Positions 15,682 to 24,320 of a stretch of 64,000 nucleotides of DNA are shown here, piece by piece. Location of the stretch: the NCBI GenBank assembly GCA_023957245.1, contig JAMLHJ010000007.1, forward strand, positions 124,001 through 188,000, read 5' to 3'. The notes below the pieces were generated by a model. The model worked only from the letters and a program-made list of their open reading frames with translations, searched no databases and was not told the origin of the DNA. The position numbers were made by a program, and so were the translations under genes. Position 1 is the first letter of the stretch; each line of letters starts with the position of its first letter. The DNA comes from Chitinophagales bacterium. GTDB taxonomy: Bacteria > Bacteroidota > Bacteroidia > Chitinophagales > JADIYW01.

Positions 15682-16899
15682 ATGAGTGATACCACAGAGA
15701 GTAAAATCAATCTTTTAAAAACAAATTATTCTATACTTATCGCTATTTGTTTAGCCCATTTGTCCAATGATTTGATTCAGGCAATTATTCCTGTTTCTTT
15801 ACCAATGTTGAAAGATAATTATGATTTGAATTTTACTCAGATTGGTATGATTACTTTGTTTTTTCAACTTTCATCGTCTATTTTTCAACCGATTGTTGGA
15901 GCATATACAGATAAAAATCCAATGCCATATTCTCAGATTATTGGTATGGTTTTCAGCTTGATAGGTGTAGTGTTACTTGCTTATGTCAGATATTATCATG
16001 GGATATTGATTGCAGTTACTTTCATAGGGATAGGTTCGTCTATCTTCCATCCAGAATCTTCAAGAGTGGCATATTTATCATCTGGTGGAAAAAGAAGTTT
16101 AGCTCAATCTATATTTCAAATTGGAGGAAATACGGGAACTGCCATTGCTCCATTAATTATTGGATGGATAGTTCTTCCTTATGGTCAGAAAAATATTATT
16201 TATTTTATTGCGATTATATTTTTTGCCCAACTTGTTCTTGCATATATAGCTAAGTGGTATGCTTTAGTATTATCAGCGAAAAGCAATATGAAGAAAAAAA
16301 CAATCCTTTTACCAGATTTATCACACTCAAAAGTTCGAAATTCTATCATCATTTTATTGATATTGATATTTTCAAAGTATTTCTATATTGCTAGTATTTC
16401 AAGTTATTTACAATTCTATTTGATTGAAAAATTCCATATTAATGACCTGCAATCACATATTTATCTATTTTATTTTCTAATTGCAGTAGCTGTTGGAACT
16501 TTATTAGGTGGATTTTTAGGAGATAAAGTAGGAAGGAAATATATAATATGGTTTTCAGTATTAGGATGTGCTCCTTTTACTTTAATTCTACCTTATGTCA
16601 ATTTGTTTTGGTCAGGAGTATTGGTGAGTATTATTGGATTGATATTGTCATCAGCATTCCCATCGATTTTAGTATATGCACAAGAATTATTACCTAAAAA
16701 GATAGGTATGATATCAGGTTTGTTTTATGGCTTTGCTTTCGGAATGGGAGGTTTGGGCGCAGCGTTATTAGGCTGGTGGGCAGATGTAGCTTCCTTAGAA
16801 TTTATCTACAAAGTTTGTTCTTTTTTACCTTTGTTAGGTATGACTGCATATTTCTTACCTGATATGAAAAAAATACGCTTTAAAGAAGTATCTCTCTAA
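15682..16899 (+). CDS. MFS exporter, Fsr (fosmidomycin resistance)-like
   Basis: A 405-residue major facilitator protein with about twelve membrane segments. The N-terminal AHLSNDLIQAIIPVSLPMLKDNYDLNFTQIG and the following QLSSSIFQPIVGAYTDK match the Fsr family, as does GIGSSIFHPESSRVAYLSSGGKRSLAQSIFQIGGN. Fsr exports fosmidomycin and possibly other small anions. The ATG at 15682 is preferred; an in-frame GTG immediately precedes it. It is a single gene behind a low-complexity region and ends inside a strong hairpin. The true substrate is unknown. Confidence 0.85.
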   Translation: MSDTTESKINLLKTNYSILIAICLAHLSNDLIQAIIPVSLPMLKDNYDLNFTQIGMITLFFQLSSSIFQPIVGAYTDKNPMPYSQIIGMVFSLIGVVLLAYVRYYHGILIAVTFIGIGSSIFHPESSRVAYLSSGGKRSLAQSIFQIGGNTGTAIAPLIIGWIVLPYGQKNIIYFIAIIFFAQLVLAYIAKWYALVLSAKSNMKKKTILLPDLSHSKVRNSIIILLILIFSKYFYIASISSYLQFYLIEKFHINDLQSHIYLFYFLIAVAVGTLLGGFLGDKVGRKYIIWFSVLGCAPFTLILPYVNLFWSGVLVSIIGLILSSAFPSILVYAQELLPKKIGMISGLFYGFAFGMGGLGAALLGWWADVASLEFIYKVCSFLPLLGMTAYFLPDMKKIRFKEVSL

Positions 16900-16908
16900 A
16901 GCGTATTT
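16871..16908 (+). terminator. Hairpin overlapping the transporter stop codon
   Basis: AAATACGCTTTA (16871-16882) pairs perfectly with TAAAGCGTATTT (16897-16908), a 12-pair stem with a 14-base loop. The second arm includes the stop codon TAA at 16897-16899. It lies between two convergent genes and is likely a bidirectional terminator, though no long T tract follows on the plus strand. Confidence 0.6.
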
Positions 16909-16929
16909 ATGATTGAAGGATAAAAAATC

Positions 16930-17352
16930 TTAGTTCAAGATACTCCAAGAACTCCAAGGGATTCTGGATAAAATGAGTAATAATCCTAAGGAGTAATATA
17001 ATAATATTGTTTTTCCTCCACTATTATTATCACTTCTTTTTAATTTGGCATGACCAATAGTAACAAGAACTACAGCTATTAATCCAACGAAAGGATGCTC
17101 TAAAATAAACAATCTAGCCGCCGAATCTTTCATTGCTGCTCCTGAAAATGAAGCAAATCCCAATGGTGAAATAAAATATAATATCAATCCTACTAGAAAT
17201 TGAACATGTAGTGTTATCATTGAGATTTTAGCAATTTTTCTAACCTTTTCACTTATAGGTTTACTGATAAGTGCAGATATAATGCTGAATAATAATGCCA
17301 AAATAACAAGAATGGCCAATGTCGAATGTAGATGTGTAATACCTGTTAACAT
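16930..17352 (-). CDS. Small four-helix membrane protein (conserved in Bacteroidota)
   Basis: A 140-residue hydrophobic protein with four predicted membrane segments (about residues 8-28, 45-65, 85-105 and 118-136) and few charged residues outside loops. Conserved-looking His residues occur in THLHSTLAIL, ITLHVQFLVG, LEHPFVGL and IGHAKLKR, so a haem- or metal-binding role is possible; relatives are sometimes labelled cytochrome B. I do not recognise a defined function. It is transcribed alone and convergent with the Fsr-like gene. Confidence 0.6.
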   Translation of the reverse strand: MLTGITHLHSTLAILVILALLFSIISALISKPISEKVRKIAKISMITLHVQFLVGLILYFISPLGFASFSGAAMKDSAARLFILEHPFVGLIAVVLVTIGHAKLKRSDNNSGGKTILLYYSLGLLLILSRIPWSSWSILN

Positions 17353-17416
17353 ATTGAATTTGTTTTGTTGTTTTCAAAGATATTCCATTTTTTGAGGAAT
17401 ACAAAGGATAATAAAA

Positions 17417-17444
17417 AAGACACCCTAGTTGTCTAAAGTGTCTT
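17417..17444 (-). terminator. Terminator of the rhodanese/thioredoxin cluster
   Basis: Read on the minus strand, AAGACAC (17438-17444) pairs with GTGTCTT (17417-17423), followed immediately by a run of T residues (complement of 17411-17417). It lies 23 bases after the stop of the rhodanese-thioredoxin fusion, the last gene of the cluster, and has the standard form of an intrinsic terminator. Confidence 0.65.
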
Positions 17445-17466
17445 AAGTTTTATTAAGTAAAATAAC

Positions 17467-18168
17467 TTATTTGATTTGAGCTTTCATTTCTTCTTCGCTA
17501 GCGTATCCAACTTTTTCCCAAATAGCTTTATTGCCTTTGTATAATTTTACTACTGGAAGGCTGTTGATTTTTAATTCTTTAGTCAATTCTCTATTGGCAT
17601 CCACATCAACACGTACTACTTTTACTTTTTCATTCAGTTCATTTGAAATATTTTCAAAATACGGTCCCATCTTTTTACAAGGTGCACACCATTCTGCATA
17701 AAAATCAACTAGGACAAGACGATCATCTGTAATGAGCTGATTGAAATTTTCTAATGACATTCCTTGCCCAACCACTGCTTGAGCTTCTTCTGGCATATTA
17801 TTGCCTCTCCAATTGTTCATTCCGCCTTTTAATTCATAAATAGTAAAGCCCTCATTGACCATTTTCCTAGCAGCTGAGGCACTTCTGCCGCCACTTAGAC
17901 AGTATATATATACAGGTTCTGATTTGTCAAGGTTGGAAATTTGCAAGTCAAAATATTGACCGTTCCAATCAAAGTTTTGAGCATTTGCGATGTGTCCTTG
18001 TTCAAACTCTTTGGGTGTACGTACATCGACAAGCTGTACTTTGGCTCCATCTTTTACGGCTTCTGAAAAATCTTTTACATCCAATATTTGATAGTTGGAA
18101 GTATTGCTATTGGTCTGCGCTCCACATGATTGAAATGCTAGAAACAATAATAAAAATAGTCTTGTCAT
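17467..18168 (-). CDS. Rhodanese-thioredoxin fusion lipoprotein
   Basis: A 233-residue exported protein: signal peptide MTRLFLLLFLAFQSC with a lipobox Cys at residue 15, then a rhodanese domain (about 30-125) with the active Cys in IYCLSGGRSASAA, then a thioredoxin domain (about 130-233) with WCAPC. It would be anchored by lipid and face the periplasm. The rhodanese would carry a persulfide and the thioredoxin would reduce it or exchange disulfides. It is the last gene of a five-gene minus-strand cluster, 4 bases after a thioredoxin gene. The fusion of both domains in one protein supports a joint role in sulfane-sulfur transfer. Confidence 0.85.
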   Translation of the reverse strand: MTRLFLLLFLAFQSCGAQTNSNTSNYQILDVKDFSEAVKDGAKVQLVDVRTPKEFEQGHIANAQNFDWNGQYFDLQISNLDKSEPVYIYCLSGGRSASAARKMVNEGFTIYELKGGMNNWRGNNMPEEAQAVVGQGMSLENFNQLITDDRLVLVDFYAEWCAPCKKMGPYFENISNELNEKVKVVRVDVDANRELTKELKINSLPVVKLYKGNKAIWEKVGYASEEEMKAQIK

Positions 18169-18172
18169 ATAA

Positions 18173-18466
18173 TTATTGGTTGGCTTGAATAATTTTTTCT
18201 AATTGGTTAGCTGGAACAACACCTGACTGTCTCCATTTGGGTTGCCCGTTTTTGAATACCATCAGCGTAGGAACACTTTGTATTTTGTATTGAGCAGCTA
18301 CTTTTGGATTTCTGTCAATATCTATTTTAATAATAGTAACATTATCTCCTACACGTTTTTTTAAATCTGAAAGTATGGGAGGCATCATTTTGCAAGGCCC
18401 ACACCATGTCGCAAAAAAATCAACTAAAACTGGTTTGTCTGAATTGATGATTTCATAAAATTTCAT
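18173..18466 (-). CDS. Thioredoxin
   Basis: A 97-residue single-domain thioredoxin with the canonical active site in [13 protein letters not shown] and the cis-Pro segment [13 protein letters not shown]. It has no signal peptide, so it acts in the cytoplasm as a disulfide reductase. Its start overlaps the preceding DUF6132 gene by 4 bases and 4 bases separate it from the fusion lipoprotein, so it belongs to the same transcript. It is slightly shorter than Escherichia coli thioredoxin but complete. Confidence 0.92.
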   Translation of the reverse strand: MKFYEIINSDKPVLVDFFATWCGPCKMMPPILSDLKKRVGDNVTIIKIDIDRNPKVAAQYKIQSVPTLMVFKNGQPKWRQSGVVPANQLEKIIQANQ

Positions 18467-18669
18467 ATTGATGAACTTTTTTCTTTTTGAAATAGTGAAA
18501 AAAATAAACTTCCCATCATGGCTCCATATAATGTGCTATTGATAGGCTTAGATGTAATCATACAAGTGCCAGATGAACATCCAATAAAATACCAATACAA
18601 ATATCCTGCCACTGCACCGATGATAGCACCGATAATATATAAGATGTTTCTAGTTATAAAATTCTTCAT
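18463..18669 (-). CDS. DUF6132-like small membrane protein
   Basis: A 68-residue protein with two membrane segments (about residues 8-28 and 46-62) separated by a loop with the motif [14 protein letters not shown], two Cys four residues apart. Small proteins of this kind (DUF6132) sit with rhodanese and thioredoxin genes in many Bacteroidota. The paired Cys between two helices resembles the core of sulfur-carrying or YeeE-like membrane proteins, so a thiol or sulfur-transfer role is possible but unproven. It is 1 base from the methyltransferase gene and overlaps the thioredoxin gene. Confidence 0.72.
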   Translation of the reverse strand: MKNFITRNILYIIGAIIGAVAGYLYWYFIGCSSGTCMITSKPINSTLYGAMMGSLFFSLFQKEKSSSI

Positions 18670-18670
18670 T

Positions 18671-19264
18671 CTACTTTTTACTTAATCGGATAAATAACTC
18701 ACTATTAGCTCTGGGTGGAATACTGTTATTACATTTTTCGAGTTTAATAATGTCAAAGTATTTTGAAAATATTGGAATGTATTCATCCTGATTTCCACCA
18801 AATGGAGGATGTGGATTTCCAAAATCTCTATTAAATAATACACCGATGATTTCTCCATTTTCTTTCAATAATGATGATGCTTTTTGAACATATTTCTCTC
18901 TGTCTTCTGGATAAAAAGTGCAAAAAAATGTCTGTTCAATAATTAAGTCATATTGATTATCATGTTGGAAATAATCTACGCAAATGACATTCACCTGAGG
19001 ATAATCTTTAAACTTATTTTTTAAGTTTTCAGCAGCGATAGGAGCGATGTCTATTAGTGTTATATCATTAAAACCTTGATTGACAAGAAATTCTGCTTCA
19101 TAAGCATTGCCACATCCAGGGATGAGTATTTTAGCATCTTTGTTGAGATAATTTTGCATAAATTCAGTAATAGGTGGAGAAGCTGACCCTATATCCCAGC
19201 CTGTTAAGGAGTTTTTCCAAAGCCCATTCCAAAAATCCTGATTCAATTCAATTTTATTTCCCAT
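18671..19264 (-). CDS. TPMT-like class I SAM-dependent methyltransferase
   Basis: A 197-residue methyltransferase: the SAM-binding motif is ILIPGCGNAYEAEFLVNQGF, the acidic motif II is ITLIDIAPIAAENLK, and IIEQTFFCTFYPEDREKYVQK corresponds to the substrate-side segment of the thiopurine S-methyltransferase family. The N-terminal region with FWNGLWKNSLTGWDIGSASPP also fits that family. Members methylate thiols, sulfide, selenium or tellurium compounds. Together with rhodanese and thioredoxin neighbours it may dispose of toxic sulfide or thiol species by methylation. That assignment is inferred from family and context. Confidence 0.8.
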   Translation of the reverse strand: MGNKIELNQDFWNGLWKNSLTGWDIGSASPPITEFMQNYLNKDAKILIPGCGNAYEAEFLVNQGFNDITLIDIAPIAAENLKNKFKDYPQVNVICVDYFQHDNQYDLIIEQTFFCTFYPEDREKYVQKASSLLKENGEIIGVLFNRDFGNPHPPFGGNQDEYIPIFSKYFDIIKLEKCNNSIPPRANSELFIRLSKK

Positions 19265-19279
19265 ACTTTTTGATACTAT

Positions 19280-19600
19280 TTACAAACTTTCTTTCACCAT
19301 TTTTACATTTGTCCAAGGACCTCCGTTAATGACATTTTGAACTCCATTTTTGACCAAATAGTCTTTTGCCATTCCACTTCTGCCACCACTTAAACAAAAT
19401 ACAACAATATTTTCTTTCTTTTTCAATGCCGCAATATGTTTTTGTATTTCATCTAAAGGAATATTTACTGCACCTTTTACACTGCCTGTTGCAAATTCTC
19501 CTCTTGAACGAACATCAACAAGGTAGGCATTGTTTTGAATTGCTTCTTTTAATTCTTGATTTCCTGAGTTTTTGGATAGATTTTTTAAGAACCCTAACAT
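19280..19600 (-). CDS. Single-domain rhodanese
   Basis: A 106-residue cytoplasmic rhodanese: NAYLVDVRSRGEFATGSVKGAVNIPLDEI is the typical CDC25/rhodanese front half, and VVFCLSGGRSGMAKDYL contains the catalytic Cys loop. It transfers sulfane sulfur between thiols. It is the first gene of the five-gene cluster leading to the methyltransferase, DUF6132, thioredoxin and the lipoprotein fusion. The loop CLSGGRS is identical to that of the fusion protein, suggesting a recent common origin or a shared partner. Confidence 0.88.
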   Translation of the reverse strand: MLGFLKNLSKNSGNQELKEAIQNNAYLVDVRSRGEFATGSVKGAVNIPLDEIQKHIAALKKKENIVVFCLSGGRSGMAKDYLVKNGVQNVINGGPWTNVKMVKESL

Positions 19601-19700
19601 AATTTTTGATTTTATAGTGCAAAGTTCTGCATTTAAGCTATCATGAAAAGTTACTTTTGTTACATTGAAATGTTAAAAATATTTTTTTAAAATCTTACCC

Positions 19701-22310
19701 TTATAACAACTTTCTCATTTCGTCTAATTTTAAAAGTGCTTCGACTGGTGTCATAGCGTTGATATCTACTTGTTCAAGGATTTCTTTGAGTTTGAACAAT
19801 CTTGGATCATCCATTGAAAATATATTCAATTGATAATCAGGTTGCTTGGCTTGTTGTAATTTTTCCTTAATATCTATTGAAATAGTTTTAGATTCCAATT
19901 CTTTTAAAATTTGATTAGCACGTTTGACAACATCAGTAGGCATTCCAGCCATTTTTGCGACATGAATACCAAAACTGTGTTCACTTCCTCCTTCCTCTAA
20001 TTTTCGTAAAAAGATTACTTTTTTGCCACTTTCTTTTACTGATACATTAAAGTTTTTGACTCGTTTCCACTGATTGGTCAATTCATTGAGCTCATGGTAG
20101 TGAGTTGCAAACATCGTTTTACTTTTTGCAATAGGGTGATTGTGTAGATATTCGACAATAGCCCAAGCAATAGAAATGCCATCATAAGTACTTGTTCCTC
20201 TTCCGATTTCATCTAGTAAAATGAGGCTACTTGGTGAAACATTATTCAAAATACTAGCTGTTTCTATCATTTCTACCATGAAAGTAGATTCACCTTGAGA
20301 GATATTGTCACTAGCTCCTACACGGGTAAATACTTTATCTACAATACCAATTTCAGCAGCTTCTGCAGGAACAAAACTTCCCATCTGTGCCATGAGTACT
20401 ATGAGTGCAGTCTGGCGAAGTAAGGCAGATTTACCAGCCATATTAGGACCAGTGATAATCATTATTTGCTGCTTTTCATCATCTAGATATACATCATTGG
20501 GAATGTATTGTTCACCCAATGGAAGTTGTTGCTCAATGACAGGATGTCTGCCTGCTTTGATATTGAGTTGGTTAGTATTGTTGATAGATGGTTTTCTATA
20601 ATTGTTTTTTAATGCGATAGCTGCAAAAGATTGGAGACAATCTATCTTAGCTATTATTCTTGAATTGATAATAATAGGTTGAAGATATCTATTGACCTCT
20701 TTGATAAGCTCTTCAAAAATTTGAATTTCTAGTTGTAAAATCTTTTCTTCAGCACCTAATATTTTATCCTCATACTCTTTTAATTCTTGGGTGATATATC
20801 TTTCGGCGTTGGTGGTTGTCTGCTTTCTTATCCACGTATCAGGTACTTTTTCTTTATGTGTATTTCTAACTTCTAAATAATATCCAAATACGTTATTGAA
20901 ACCAATTTTTAATGAAGAAATTCCTGTTTTTTGACTTTCAGCTTCTTGTAATTGTATCAAATAATCTTTTCCTTTTTTGGAGAGCATCTTTAGCTCATCT
21001 AATTCTGCATTGACACCTTCTGAAATTACAGAACCTTTTTGTACTACAACAGGAGCTTCTGAGTGTATTGTTTTTGCAATTTTTTCGTTGAGTGCTTCAT
21101 TAATATAAATTTGAGCAGCCATTTTTTTGAAAGTGTCTGTAGTAGAAGTTTCACATAGCGTTTTGATAAAAGGTAAAGTAGATAAAGCTCTACTGATTTG
21201 TAGCATTTCCCTAGGATTAATTTTGCCTAAAGGTACTTTAGCTATTAACCTTTCTAAATCGCCAATTTCTTTAATTTTTTGATTGGTTTGATGAAAAAAA
21301 TCTTGATTTTTAATGACATATTCTACTGCATCTAGCCTTTCTTGGATTTCTTGTATTTGCTTGAGCGGAGTCGCTACCCATCTTTTCAATAACCTAGCGC
21401 CCATTGGGCTAATGGTGTTATCTAAAATATCCAATAAGCTTGTTCCTTCAGGATGATTGGAGTATATCAGTTCTAGATTTCTTGCTGTAAATCTGTCCAG
21501 CCATACATATTCTTCTTGTTCAATTCTTGTCAATTGTAGAATGTGTTGAAGATTTTTTTGTTCGGCATCAGATAAATATTGAATGGTTGCTCCAGCAGCT
21601 AAAACACCTAATGGACATTCTTCTACACCAAAACCTTTTAACGTACTTGTATCAAAATGTAATAGTAATTTTTCTGTTAAATAATCTGTCTGGTATATCC
21701 AGTCTTCAAGGGCATAAGTATAATGTTTATGACCAAATAACTCTTTAAATCTTTTTTGATATTGCTTGGCAAAAACGATTTCAGAAGGGTTGTAACTTTG
21801 TAAGAGTTTGTCGATATATTGCTCATCACCCTGGGCAATGAGAAATTCACCAGTTGAAATATCTATAAAAGAGATTCCTATCCATTGGTTTTTGTCAAAA
21901 TAGATAGAAGCTAAAAAATTATTACTCTTATGATTTAATATTTTGTCACTGACAGCAACACCTGGAGTGATAAGTTCGGTAACTCCTCTTTTGACGATGG
22001 TTTTGGTTGTTTTGGGGTCTTCCAATTGTTCACAAATCGCCACTCTATAGCCAGCTTTGACAAGTTTAGGAAGATAAGTATCAAGCGAATGATATGGAAA
22101 TCCTGCTAATTCCATTTCTGAAGCAGAACCATTAGCTCGTTTTGTCAAGACTATACCCAAAGCCTGAGCTGTCTTAACTGCATCTGAATGAAACGTTTCG
22201 TAAAAATCTCCAACTCTAAACAATAAAATAGCATCTGGATGCTGTGTTTTAATTCTATTGTATTGACCCATTAAAGGAGTTTCTTTTGGGGTATTGCTCT
22301 TCTTTGCCAA
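19701..22310 (-). CDS. mutS: DNA mismatch repair protein MutS
   Basis: The 869-residue protein starts with the mismatch-binding domain (KTQHPDAILLFRVGDFYETFHSDA, containing the Phe-x-Glu wedge as FYE). It continues through the clamp and lever domains to the ATPase: Walker A GPNMAGKSALLRQ, Walker B SSLILLDEIGRGTSTYDG and the HYHELNEL segment. It binds mispaired bases and recruits MutL. It is transcribed divergently from a TrmH-like methyltransferase gene, 47 bases apart. Length and motifs are normal; a MutS1-type repair protein. Confidence 0.97.
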   Translation of the reverse strand: MAKKSNTPKETPLMGQYNRIKTQHPDAILLFRVGDFYETFHSDAVKTAQALGIVLTKRANGSASEMELAGFPYHSLDTYLPKLVKAGYRVAICEQLEDPKTTKTIVKRGVTELITPGVAVSDKILNHKSNNFLASIYFDKNQWIGISFIDISTGEFLIAQGDEQYIDKLLQSYNPSEIVFAKQYQKRFKELFGHKHYTYALEDWIYQTDYLTEKLLLHFDTSTLKGFGVEECPLGVLAAGATIQYLSDAEQKNLQHILQLTRIEQEEYVWLDRFTARNLELIYSNHPEGTSLLDILDNTISPMGARLLKRWVATPLKQIQEIQERLDAVEYVIKNQDFFHQTNQKIKEIGDLERLIAKVPLGKINPREMLQISRALSTLPFIKTLCETSTTDTFKKMAAQIYINEALNEKIAKTIHSEAPVVVQKGSVISEGVNAELDELKMLSKKGKDYLIQLQEAESQKTGISSLKIGFNNVFGYYLEVRNTHKEKVPDTWIRKQTTTNAERYITQELKEYEDKILGAEEKILQLEIQIFEELIKEVNRYLQPIIINSRIIAKIDCLQSFAAIALKNNYRKPSINNTNQLNIKAGRHPVIEQQLPLGEQYIPNDVYLDDEKQQIMIITGPNMAGKSALLRQTALIVLMAQMGSFVPAEAAEIGIVDKVFTRVGASDNISQGESTFMVEMIETASILNNVSPSSLILLDEIGRGTSTYDGISIAWAIVEYLHNHPIAKSKTMFATHYHELNELTNQWKRVKNFNVSVKESGKKVIFLRKLEEGGSEHSFGIHVAKMAGMPTDVVKRANQILKELESKTISIDIKEKLQQAKQPDYQLNIFSMDDPRLFKLKEILEQVDINAMTPVEALLKLDEMRKLL

Positions 22311-22327
22311 AACGTAAAACCTTTTTA

Positions 22328-22335
22328 TAATTTTG
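22328..22335 (+). promoter_or_regulatory. -7 box ahead of the TrmH-like gene
   Basis: TAATTTTG matches TANNTTTG and lies 22 bases before the ATG of the methyltransferase gene, in the short region shared with the divergent mutS. A -33 partner would fall inside the mutS start region. Confidence 0.4.
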
Positions 22336-22357
22336 TGAAACCTTAAAAATAGAACTT

Positions 22358-22888
22358 ATGCGCAAACTCTCCATGCAAGAATTGGGTAGATTATCCACAC
22401 AGTCTTTCAAAGATGCGAAAAAGATTCCTTTAGTTGTTATTTTGGATAATGTAAGGAGTGGATTGAATGTGGGTTCAGTATTCCGAACTTCAGATGCATT
22501 TTTGATTGAAGAGATACATATCTGTGGATATTCGGCAAGACCACCACATAGAGATGTTTTGAAGTCTGCTTTAGGCTCGACAGAAACTGTGGATTGGAAA
22601 GATTTTGAAACAATTGAAGAAAGTATTCAATCGCTAAAAAGTCAGGGATATCTAGTTTATGCTATTGAGCAGGTTGAAAATTCTATGATGTTAAATGAAT
22701 TTTCAATTAATAAGGGAGAGAAAATAGCTGTGATTTTTGGGAATGAAGTATCAGGTGTTTCAGAAGATGCATTAAAATTGGTGGATGGAGCTATTGAAGT
22801 TCCTCAATGGGGAACCAAACATTCTTTAAATATCAGTGTTTGTGCTGGAATTGTTATTTGGCAACTTTCTTTAAAAATGAGAAGCTAA
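22358..22888 (+). CDS. TrmH/SpoU-family RNA 2'-O-methyltransferase
   Basis: A 176-residue SPOUT-class methyltransferase. Motif 1 is VVILDNVRSGLNVGSVFRTSDAFLIEEIHICG, motif 2 IAVIFGNEVSGVSEDAL and motif 3 EVPQWGTKHSLNISVCAGIVIWQL. Such enzymes 2'-O-methylate tRNA or rRNA and dimerise through a knotted C-terminal half. The short length with no extra N-terminal domain suggests a tRNA-type enzyme, but the target base cannot be predicted. Its last 4 bases overlap the end of the convergent yraN gene. Confidence 0.88.
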   Translation: MRKLSMQELGRLSTQSFKDAKKIPLVVILDNVRSGLNVGSVFRTSDAFLIEEIHICGYSARPPHRDVLKSALGSTETVDWKDFETIEESIQSLKSQGYLVYAIEQVENSMMLNEFSINKGEKIAVIFGNEVSGVSEDALKLVDGAIEVPQWGTKHSLNISVCAGIVIWQLSLKMRS

Positions 22889-23238
22889 TTTGGATAAAAT
22901 GCATCTTTAAAATGCTCTGTAATCCATTGGTTTTCTTCTTTAAATACTGCTACAATATCGAATCTCACTTCTCCATGATGATCTATTTTTTGAATTAACT
23001 CCTCAGTAGCTTTAAAAAGGTTATTGTGTTTTTTTGAATTGACAAACTGACTTGGATGCCCAAAAGAATCACTTCCTCTAGTTTTGACTTCTACAATTAC
23101 TAAGGTGTCTTTATCTTTTGCAACGATATCTATTTCATAATGAGCATATCGCCAATTGGTATAGATAATTCGATAGCCTAGCTTTTTAAGATAATCAACA
23201 GCTAAATTTTCACCTTTTTGTCCAGTTTCTTTGTTCAT
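22885..23238 (-). CDS. yraN: YraN family protein (UPF0102)
   Basis: A 117-residue predicted nuclease-fold protein with the pattern NKETGQKGENLAVDYLKKLGYRIIYTNWRYAHYEIDIVAKDKDTLVIVEVKTRGSDSFG of UPF0102. The E-x-D...E-V-K residues resemble the active site of Holliday-junction resolvase-like nucleases, but no activity is firmly known. It is convergent with, and overlaps by 4 bases, the TrmH-like gene. Confidence 0.9.
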   Translation of the reverse strand: MNKETGQKGENLAVDYLKKLGYRIIYTNWRYAHYEIDIVAKDKDTLVIVEVKTRGSDSFGHPSQFVNSKKHNNLFKATEELIQKIDHHGEVRFDIVAVFKEENQWITEHFKDAFYPN

Positions 23239-23321
23239 AAATTATAAAATATAAAAATACCTCTACTTATTTCAATGTTTTGATTTATTTTTTCGTTTTT
23301 TTGCATAAAATTACACACAAG

Positions 23322-24320
23322 ATGTATAAGATGGATGAGTTAATTGCAGGTTTTACAGGACAGATGAAGAGGGCAGTAGCAATAGGAGAATCCGCAAAGC
23401 TAAAAAAACCAAAGGCTCCAATACGTAATATTTTATTGACAGGTTTAGGTGGTTCAGGGATAGGTGGAACTATTATATCTAATATTTTGAGAGATGATTT
23501 GAAAGTGCCTGTTGTTATTAATAAATGTTACCATATTCCCAATTTTGTTAATGAAAACACTTTAGTTATTGCTACTTCTTATTCTGGAAACACAGAAGAG
23601 ACAATGTCTGCTTTGATGCAAGCTTTTCAAAAAGACGCACATTTAGTATGTATTACTTCTGGAGGTTTAGTGAAAGAATTTGCTAAAATTCATGATATAG
23701 ATTTTATAGAGATAGATGGGGGAATGCCACCTAGAGCTTGCTTTGCATTGTCATTTATTCAATTACTTTATGTTTTTCATCAGCTGAGTTTAATTGAAGA
23801 TGGTTTCAAATTGAGTTTGTCAAATACTATTCAAAGGTTGGATGGCGAACAAGAAGATATTAAAACGAATGCGAAGAAACTTGCAGAAAAATTGTTTGGA
23901 ACTATTCCAGTTATATATGCAGATTCAAATTTTGAAGGTGTAGCGATTCGTTTTAGACAGCAGATTAATGAAAATGCAAAAATGCTATGTTGGCATCATG
24001 TGATTCCAGAGATGAACCATAATGAATTAGTTGGTTGGAGGCAGCATAATGATGATATCTCTGTTATATTCTTGAGAAATAATAATGATTTTGATAGAAA
24101 TCAGGAACGTATTGAGTTTTCAAAAGGAGTGATAAGAAATTACACTTCAAGAATTAATGAGATTTATTCAAAAGGAGATACAGATATAGAAAGAAGTCTT
24201 TATTTGATTCATTTATGTGACTGGGTTTCTTATTTTTTATCTGAATTAAATGAAGTAGATGCGATTGAAATTGAAGTTATTAATTCATTGAAAGGTAAAT
24301 TGGCTGAAAACCCTTTATAA
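23322..24320 (+). CDS. Bifunctional phosphoglucose/phosphomannose isomerase
   Basis: A SIS-domain isomerase of about 332 residues. It has NILLTGLGGSGIGGTIISNIL, TLVIATSYSGNTEETMSAL and WHHVIPEMNHNELVGW, the last with the catalytic Glu and His of the PGI/PMI family. It interconverts glucose-6-phosphate or mannose-6-phosphate with fructose-6-phosphate. The ATG at 23322 (MYKMDELIAGF) fits the family start better than the TTG farther upstream; an ATG at 23331 is a second possibility. Its stop overlaps the lipB start by one base, so the two genes are translationally linked. Confidence 0.87.
   Translation: MYKMDELIAGFTGQMKRAVAIGESAKLKKPKAPIRNILLTGLGGSGIGGTIISNILRDDLKVPVVINKCYHIPNFVNENTLVIATSYSGNTEETMSALMQAFQKDAHLVCITSGGLVKEFAKIHDIDFIEIDGGMPPRACFALSFIQLLYVFHQLSLIEDGFKLSLSNTIQRLDGEQEDIKTNAKKLAEKLFGTIPVIYADSNFEGVAIRFRQQINENAKMLCWHHVIPEMNHNELVGWRQHNDDISVIFLRNNNDFDRNQERIEFSKGVIRNYTSRINEIYSKGDTDIERSLYLIHLCDWVSYFLSELNEVDAIEIEVINSLKGKLAENPL

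Noticed and set aside
15491-15682. 63-codon frame of Phe/His/Ser/Ile
   Set aside because: Produced by the low-complexity tract; no start context and no protein-like composition.
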